Assembly (NCBI GenBank): GCA_021151525.1
Contig: JAGKXD010000001.1
Span: 86,745-150,744 of the forward strand
DNA from: Cellvibrionaceae bacterium
GTDB lineage: Bacteria; Pseudomonadota; Gammaproteobacteria; Pseudomonadales; Cellvibrionaceae
Reading direction: 5' to 3'
Length of the DNA: 64,000 nt
Made by a program: the position numbers and the translations under genes. This document shows, one piece after another, positions 59,789-64,000 of this stretch. The notes beneath the pieces are model-generated. The model saw only the letters and a program-made list of their open reading frames with translations, made no database searches and was not told the origin of the DNA. The first letter of the stretch is position 1. The number at the start of each line of letters is the position of its first letter.

Positions 59789-61444
59789 ATGGATTGGCAA
59801 AAAAATATATTGATCGCGGCAATTCTGGCCGTATTGTTTATGTTGGCTATTCGTTGGAATAGTTATCAAGAGTTGCATGCGCCTGTAGTTTCCCCTGTTG
59901 CAAGCACTGAAATTCCTGCAGCAGTAACGGCTAAGTCCAGCGATATACCCGCAGCAACTGCTAGTTCATCTGCTCCAGCCAATGTTCCAACTCCAGTTTC
60001 AACCAATATCATTAAAGTTTCGACTGACAGCTTGTTAGTTGATATTGATCCTGTGGGTGGAGATATTGTGCGTGTCGCCTTGCCGCGTCATTTGATCGAT
60101 ATTAAAAATCCTGATTCACCATTTGTGTTGATTGATAACACCCCTGATCACCTTTACCGAATTCAAAGTGGCTTAGTTGGCGCTAATGCGACCGATACAG
60201 CTCAAGGTCGCCCAACCTATAGCGTTGAAAAAAACGAATATTCGCTGGAAAACGGCAAAGATACCTTGAACGTCGATTTAAGCCTGCAACAGGGCGAGGT
60301 AAAAATTACCAAGCGCTTCAGCTTTACCCGCGGCCAATATCTGGTGGGTGTTGAATACCTGATCGACAACCAAAGTGCTAATAAATGGAGCGGTCAACTT
60401 TACGGTCAAATCAAGCGTGACAGTAAAAACTTCGCCAAGACCAACGCCATGATGATGAGCGCTTATCTCGGCGGTGCACTGACCACAAAAGAAGAGAATT
60501 ACAAAAAGGTTAAGTTTGATGATTTGAAAAAAGCTCCCTTCGAAACCACAGAACAAGGTGGATGGGTGTCATTGGTTCAACACTATTTCATCAGCGCTTG
60601 GATTCCAGATCCAAAAACCTCCAATACCTTTAAGCTAAGCCAACAGGGTACTAGTGATGTCTTCCTGTTTAGCTTTATTGGCAGCAATGTTGATGTAGCA
60701 CCCGGTGCGCAAGGTAGTATCAAAGCTGATTTCTATGCTGGCCCGAAAGACACCGAATCTTTGGAGAAAATATCTCCCCACTTGGACTTAACCGTTGATT
60801 ATGGTTTCTTGTGGATGATTGGCGGCCCACTGTTCTGGTTGTTGAAACACATACATGCGTTTTTAGGTAACTGGGGCTTGGCCATTATTGGTTTGACCCT
60901 GACCGTTAAAGCTCTGTTCTTCCATTTATCTGCCACTAGCTACAGATCTATGGCGAAAATGAAGAAGTTAGCGCCGAAAATGGCCGAAATGAAAGAGCGC
61001 TATGGCGACGATCGTCAAAAAATGTCGCAAGAGATGATGAAGCTCTACAAAGACGAGAAAGTAAATCCACTTGGCGGTTGCTTGCCTATGCTCATCCAAA
61101 TGCCAGTATTCTTGGCTCTGTACTGGGTATTGATGGAATCGGTTGAACTTCGTCACGCACCTTTTTATGGCTGGATTAAGGATTTGTCGGTAATGGATCC
61201 TTACTATGTATTGCCACTGATTTACGGTGTGACCATGTGGTTTATGCAAAAGTTGAATCCACAAGCAACAGATCCAATGCAAGCTCGCGTTATGCAAATG
61301 CTGCCATTGGTATTCACATTTATGTTCTTGTGGTTCCCTTCCGGCTTAGTGTTGTACTGGGTAACCAACAACATACTGACGATTACCCAGCAGTACATAA
61401 TTACTAAGCAAATCGAAAACGCAGATCCTAAAACGAAAGCCTAA
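59789..61444 (+). CDS. yidC: Membrane protein insertase YidC
   Basis: 551-aa inner-membrane insertase (Oxa1/Alb3 family). First helix ILIAAILAVLFMLAIRW, a Ser/Ala/Pro-rich linker, a large periplasmic beta domain (~75-345), then the conserved core of five helices with YRSMAKMKKLAPKMAEMKERYGDDRQKMSQEMM (starts ~residue 387) and GGCLPMLIQMPVFLALYWVL. An ATG at 59774 is in frame but overlaps yidD. The ATG at 59789 gives the usual MDWQKN start. Confidence 0.97.
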   Translation: MDWQKNILIAAILAVLFMLAIRWNSYQELHAPVVSPVASTEIPAAVTAKSSDIPAATASSSAPANVPTPVSTNIIKVSTDSLLVDIDPVGGDIVRVALPRHLIDIKNPDSPFVLIDNTPDHLYRIQSGLVGANATDTAQGRPTYSVEKNEYSLENGKDTLNVDLSLQQGEVKITKRFSFTRGQYLVGVEYLIDNQSANKWSGQLYGQIKRDSKNFAKTNAMMMSAYLGGALTTKEENYKKVKFDDLKKAPFETTEQGGWVSLVQHYFISAWIPDPKTSNTFKLSQQGTSDVFLFSFIGSNVDVAPGAQGSIKADFYAGPKDTESLEKISPHLDLTVDYGFLWMIGGPLFWLLKHIHAFLGNWGLAIIGLTLTVKALFFHLSATSYRSMAKMKKLAPKMAEMKERYGDDRQKMSQEMMKLYKDEKVNPLGGCLPMLIQMPVFLALYWVLMESVELRHAPFYGWIKDLSVMDPYYVLPLIYGVTMWFMQKLNPQATDPMQARVMQMLPLVFTFMFLWFPSGLVLYWVTNNILTITQQYIITKQIENADPKTKA

Positions 61445-61446
61445 TA

Positions 61447-62811
61447 ATGCTAAACACCGACACCATTGCAGCCATAGCCACCGCCACTGGCCGCGGTGGT
61501 GTCGGTATAGTTCGTATCTCCGGCAATAAAGCGGCTAAAGTTGCTGAAAATCTGCTAAAAATCCAACTTCAGCCGCGATTTGCACATTACACGCCGTTTT
61601 ATTCCAATCGGGGTGAAGTTCTCGATCAAGGCCTAGCCTTATTTTTCCCCGGCCCCAACTCTTTTACTGGCGAAGATGTTCTTGAACTTCAAGGTCATGG
61701 TGGCCCAGTTATTCTCGATTTACTCCTGCGTGAAATTACCCAACTGGGCATTCGTTTAGCCAGACCGGGTGAATTTTCTGAACGCGCATTTTTAAACGAT
61801 AAGCTGGATCTCGCCCAAGCCGAAGCTATTGCCGACTTGATCGATGCCACTAACGAACAAGCCGCTAAAAATGCCCTTCACTCTTTGCAAGGTGCTTTTT
61901 CGGTTCGTATCCATGAATTAGTTGAAGCACTGATCAGTTTGCGTATTTACGTGGAAGCCTCCATCGACTTTCCCGAAGAAGAAATTGATTTCTTAACCGA
62001 TGGCAAAGTCGCTAGCGATTTGGCCACTATCGAACAAAAACTCCATCAAGTCTTTAAAGAAGCCAAACAAGGTGTTTTGGTGCGCGATGGTATGCGCGTG
62101 GTTATCGCCGGTCGCCCTAATGCCGGAAAATCCAGTTTGCTCAATGCCTTAAGCGGCCGCGAATCTGCCATTGTGACCAGCATTGAAGGTACAACCCGCG
62201 ATGTACTGCGCGAACACATCCATCTCGATGGAATGCCGCTGCATATTATTGATACCGCTGGTCTACGTGATAGCCCTGATGAAGTTGAACGCATTGGCAT
62301 TCAACGCGCTTGGCAGGAGATCCAACAGGCTGATCGAGTGCTTTTATTAGTCGATAGCGGCAGTACGCAAGAATTGGAAGCTGATAAAATTTGGCCAGAA
62401 TTCATCAATAAGCTCGAAAATCCCACCAAAATTACACTTGTTCGCAACAAAATTGATTTAAGTGGCGAAATGGCTGGCCTTATTCAACTGCCCAATGGTG
62501 CCTCTTATATAGGTATTAGTGCCGCGACCGGTGCAGGTGTGGATGATTTAAAGCAGCACCTCAAAAACATCATGGGTTTTAACAATAGCGGGGAAGGTGG
62601 TTTTACCGCACGCCGCCGCCACTTAGATGCCCTTGAACGCGCACAATCCTTTCTCGAGTTGGGCAAAGCCCAATTACAAGGCTATGCCGCTGGTGAATTG
62701 CTCGCTGAAGACTTGCGCCAGGCGCAAAATGCACTGAGTGAAATTACCGGTGAATTTACGCCAGATGACTTACTTGGCCGCATATTCAGTAGCTTCTGCA
62801 TCGGCAAATAG
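61447..62811 (+). CDS. mnmE: tRNA modification GTPase MnmE (TrmE)
   Basis: 454-aa GTPase which with MnmG makes the 5-carboxymethylaminomethyl group on wobble uridine. N-terminal THF-binding domain (DTIAAIATATGRGGVGIVRISG), helical domain, inserted G domain with G1 GRPNAGKSS, G2/G3 TTRDV and DTAGLRD, G4 NKID, and the C-terminal FCIGK with catalytic Cys451. Two bases after yidC stop. Its partner mnmG is expected beyond the window's right end. Confidence 0.98.
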   Translation: MLNTDTIAAIATATGRGGVGIVRISGNKAAKVAENLLKIQLQPRFAHYTPFYSNRGEVLDQGLALFFPGPNSFTGEDVLELQGHGGPVILDLLLREITQLGIRLARPGEFSERAFLNDKLDLAQAEAIADLIDATNEQAAKNALHSLQGAFSVRIHELVEALISLRIYVEASIDFPEEEIDFLTDGKVASDLATIEQKLHQVFKEAKQGVLVRDGMRVVIAGRPNAGKSSLLNALSGRESAIVTSIEGTTRDVLREHIHLDGMPLHIIDTAGLRDSPDEVERIGIQRAWQEIQQADRVLLLVDSGSTQELEADKIWPEFINKLENPTKITLVRNKIDLSGEMAGLIQLPNGASYIGISAATGAGVDDLKQHLKNIMGFNNSGEGGFTARRRHLDALERAQSFLELGKAQLQGYAAGELLAEDLRQAQNALSEITGEFTPDDLLGRIFSSFCIGK

Positions 62812-62936
62812 ATAAATAATGCCGCTAAAAAGCGCGAACTTGTCACTATCTTCTGAATTAACTTGCGCAAATAAACTGTTATTTTAGATTCTGTGACTAT
62901 ACTGCTTAATAATTGAGCAGTTTGTAGTACAGAATT

Positions 62937-63722
62937 ATGAATAAATCGCCCTTCATTAGCAGAGTCAAAACTGACAGCGAACCGCTGGTTGCCATCCAAC
63001 TTTTATCGGCTTGCCGTATTTTGGTGATCAATGGCAAAGGTGGCTCCGGCAAAACAACCCTCAGTACCAATCTCGCCGCTTGGTTAGCACAGCGCGGGCA
63101 AACTACTGCATTAGTCGATGCAGATCCACAAGGATCAGCCAGCCATTGGATTAGTTCTCGTTCGCCTGATTTACCTAAAATCCACGGCGTTAAAATCGAA
63201 CACAACCTTCGTACCACCCTGAGCTTTCAATGGCGCGCCCCAAAATCTACCCGCTGGTTAATTACCGATGCTCCGCCCGGTTTATCGGATATAGCCCTCA
63301 ATGACATTATCCAAAACCACGATTTAATTCTGGTACCGGTTTTACCCTCCGATATTGATATACGCGCCGGCGCCAAATTTATTGGCAATATGCTGCTAAC
63401 CCAAACCATGCGCAAACAGCGTCGTCCCATAGCCGTAGTTGCCAACCGCGTAAAACACCAAACCCATGCCTGGCAGCGCCTGCAAAAATTCCTCTTAAGC
63501 CTCAATATTCCCTACCCAGCAACTCTGCGCGATACCCAAAACTATATAAAAGCCTATAGCGAAGGCTGTGGAATTAGCGATTATTCCGAGCAAAGTTACG
63601 GGCGAGATCGAAAAGATTGGGATCTATTATTGCGTTGGTTAGACGCGCAAGGATTTTCTACTGACTTAATGGATTTAAAAACTGATCAAAACTCCATTCA
63701 TTCACTGCCCAACGTATCTTAA
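62937..63722 (+). CDS. ParA/MinD-like ATPase, orphan
   Basis: 261-aa deviant Walker ATPase: VINGKGGSGKTTLSTNLA (lysines of the ParA-type P-loop), switch I DADPQGSASHW, switch II TDAPPGLSD. A basic C-terminal half with VVANRVKHQTHAWQRLQKFL follows. It has no ParB gene beside it and is preceded by mnmE by 125 bases. It is divergent enough from Soj/ParA that the chromosome-partition parA is probably another gene downstream of mnmG. Role uncertain: positioning or origin control. Close to DnaA boxes and parS. Confidence 0.85.
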   Translation: MNKSPFISRVKTDSEPLVAIQLLSACRILVINGKGGSGKTTLSTNLAAWLAQRGQTTALVDADPQGSASHWISSRSPDLPKIHGVKIEHNLRTTLSFQWRAPKSTRWLITDAPPGLSDIALNDIIQNHDLILVPVLPSDIDIRAGAKFIGNMLLTQTMRKQRRPIAVVANRVKHQTHAWQRLQKFLLSLNIPYPATLRDTQNYIKAYSEGCGISDYSEQSYGRDRKDWDLLLRWLDAQGFSTDLMDLKTDQNSIHSLPNVS

Positions 63723-64000
63723 GTAAAAAATTTTTGTTTATTTTCGGTGATTTATAGAAGGCATCTGCAAGCACGAGATTCTTATTAAAAACCCCAAACC
63801 TTCCAGTAACAGACGTGTTTATACAGACTTATTTTCATGTTTTTCCACACACTTACACAGGTTATCCACAAAAAAATAGAGATTTACGCCATAAATCTCT
63901 GTTTTTAATAGGTTTTTAATAATTATTCACACTTGTGTGGGTAATTCTGTGAGTTTTGTGCCTAAAAGCTGGCGAGGGTTTTGGGGATAAGTCGGATTTT
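63723..64000. other. Second DnaA-box cluster after the ParA-like gene
   Basis: A/T-rich non-coding end of the window. DnaA boxes: TTATCCACA at 63862-63870 (exact), TTATTCACA at 63923-63931 (consensus), facing TGTGGGTAA at 63936-63944 (one mismatch), TTTTCCACA at 63841-63849 and TGGGGATAA at 63982-63990 (one mismatch each). The facing pair forms a 22-bp imperfect palindrome. It likely continues past the window. Confidence 0.72.

Overview
The window looks like the replication-origin region of a gammaproteobacterium of the Cellvibrionaceae, most likely Cellvibrio or a close relative. Three things support this. The order gyrB-recF-dnaN-dnaA, then (divergent) rpmH-rnpA-yidD-yidC-mnmE, is the Pseudomonas-type origin layout. 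The polysaccharide enzymes (a GH81 beta-1,3-glucanase, a GH13 amylase with two starch-binding-like modules joined by polyserine linkers, and a CE15 glucuronoyl-esterase lipoprotein) are typical of Cellvibrio and Saccharophagus. The housekeeping proteins are gamma-type (yibN-grxC-secB order, ppk1/ppx pair, long-form LeuA).

Layout. 1-12.5 kb: a GH81 enzyme cut by the window start, a PEP-CTERM protein, a CPBP protease with a FemAB-like acyltransferase, a TerC/CBS/CorC membrane protein, a repeat-containing secreted protein, a beta-lactamase-fold hydrolase with a histone-H1-like linker, a RoxA-like di-haem cytochrome and a small DUF4156 protein. 12.6-17.9 kb: ppk1, with a good Pho box, faces ppx across a shared terminator, followed by secB-grxC-yibN. 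17.9-21.8 kb: a tonB-exbB-exbD-exbD-TPR operon for energised outer-membrane uptake. 22.2-26.2 kb: a mipA-DUF3019-response regulator-histidine kinase operon and a small outer-membrane barrel. 26.3-33.5 kb: a MacAB-like ABC system with one ATPase, one adaptor and two pairs of permeases. 33.6-36.3 kb: leuA and a divergent Lrp-family gene, separated by a compact multi-hairpin element with 14-bp terminal inverted repeats. 36.6-39.2 kb: the secreted amylase. 39.3-47.7 kb: a six-gene carrier-protein cluster (ACP, acyl-CoA dehydrogenase, DUF1839, cytoplasmic GH2, tandem alpha/beta hydrolase, adenylation enzyme). 47.7-51.9 kb: a small charged protein, the CE15 esterase, gap with a GlxA-like regulator, and an unknown 119-aa protein. 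52-64 kb: the origin block.

The carrier-protein cluster is the best candidate for a little-described system. It holds the three parts used to activate an amino acid and oxidise it on a carrier protein (adenylation enzyme, carrier protein, acyl-CoA-dehydrogenase-type oxidase). It adds DUF1839, a signal-less beta-mannosidase-like GH2 protein, and a double alpha/beta hydrolase in which neither domain has the usual nucleophile serine. The product cannot be read from the sequence.

The origin block carries several clear cis elements: two perfect 16-bp parS sites inside recF, DnaA boxes between dnaA and rpmH, and a second DnaA-box cluster after a ParA-like gene at the right end. This suggests a two-part origin like that reported for Pseudomonas. 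No rRNA, tRNA, CRISPR array, transposase or prophage was seen.
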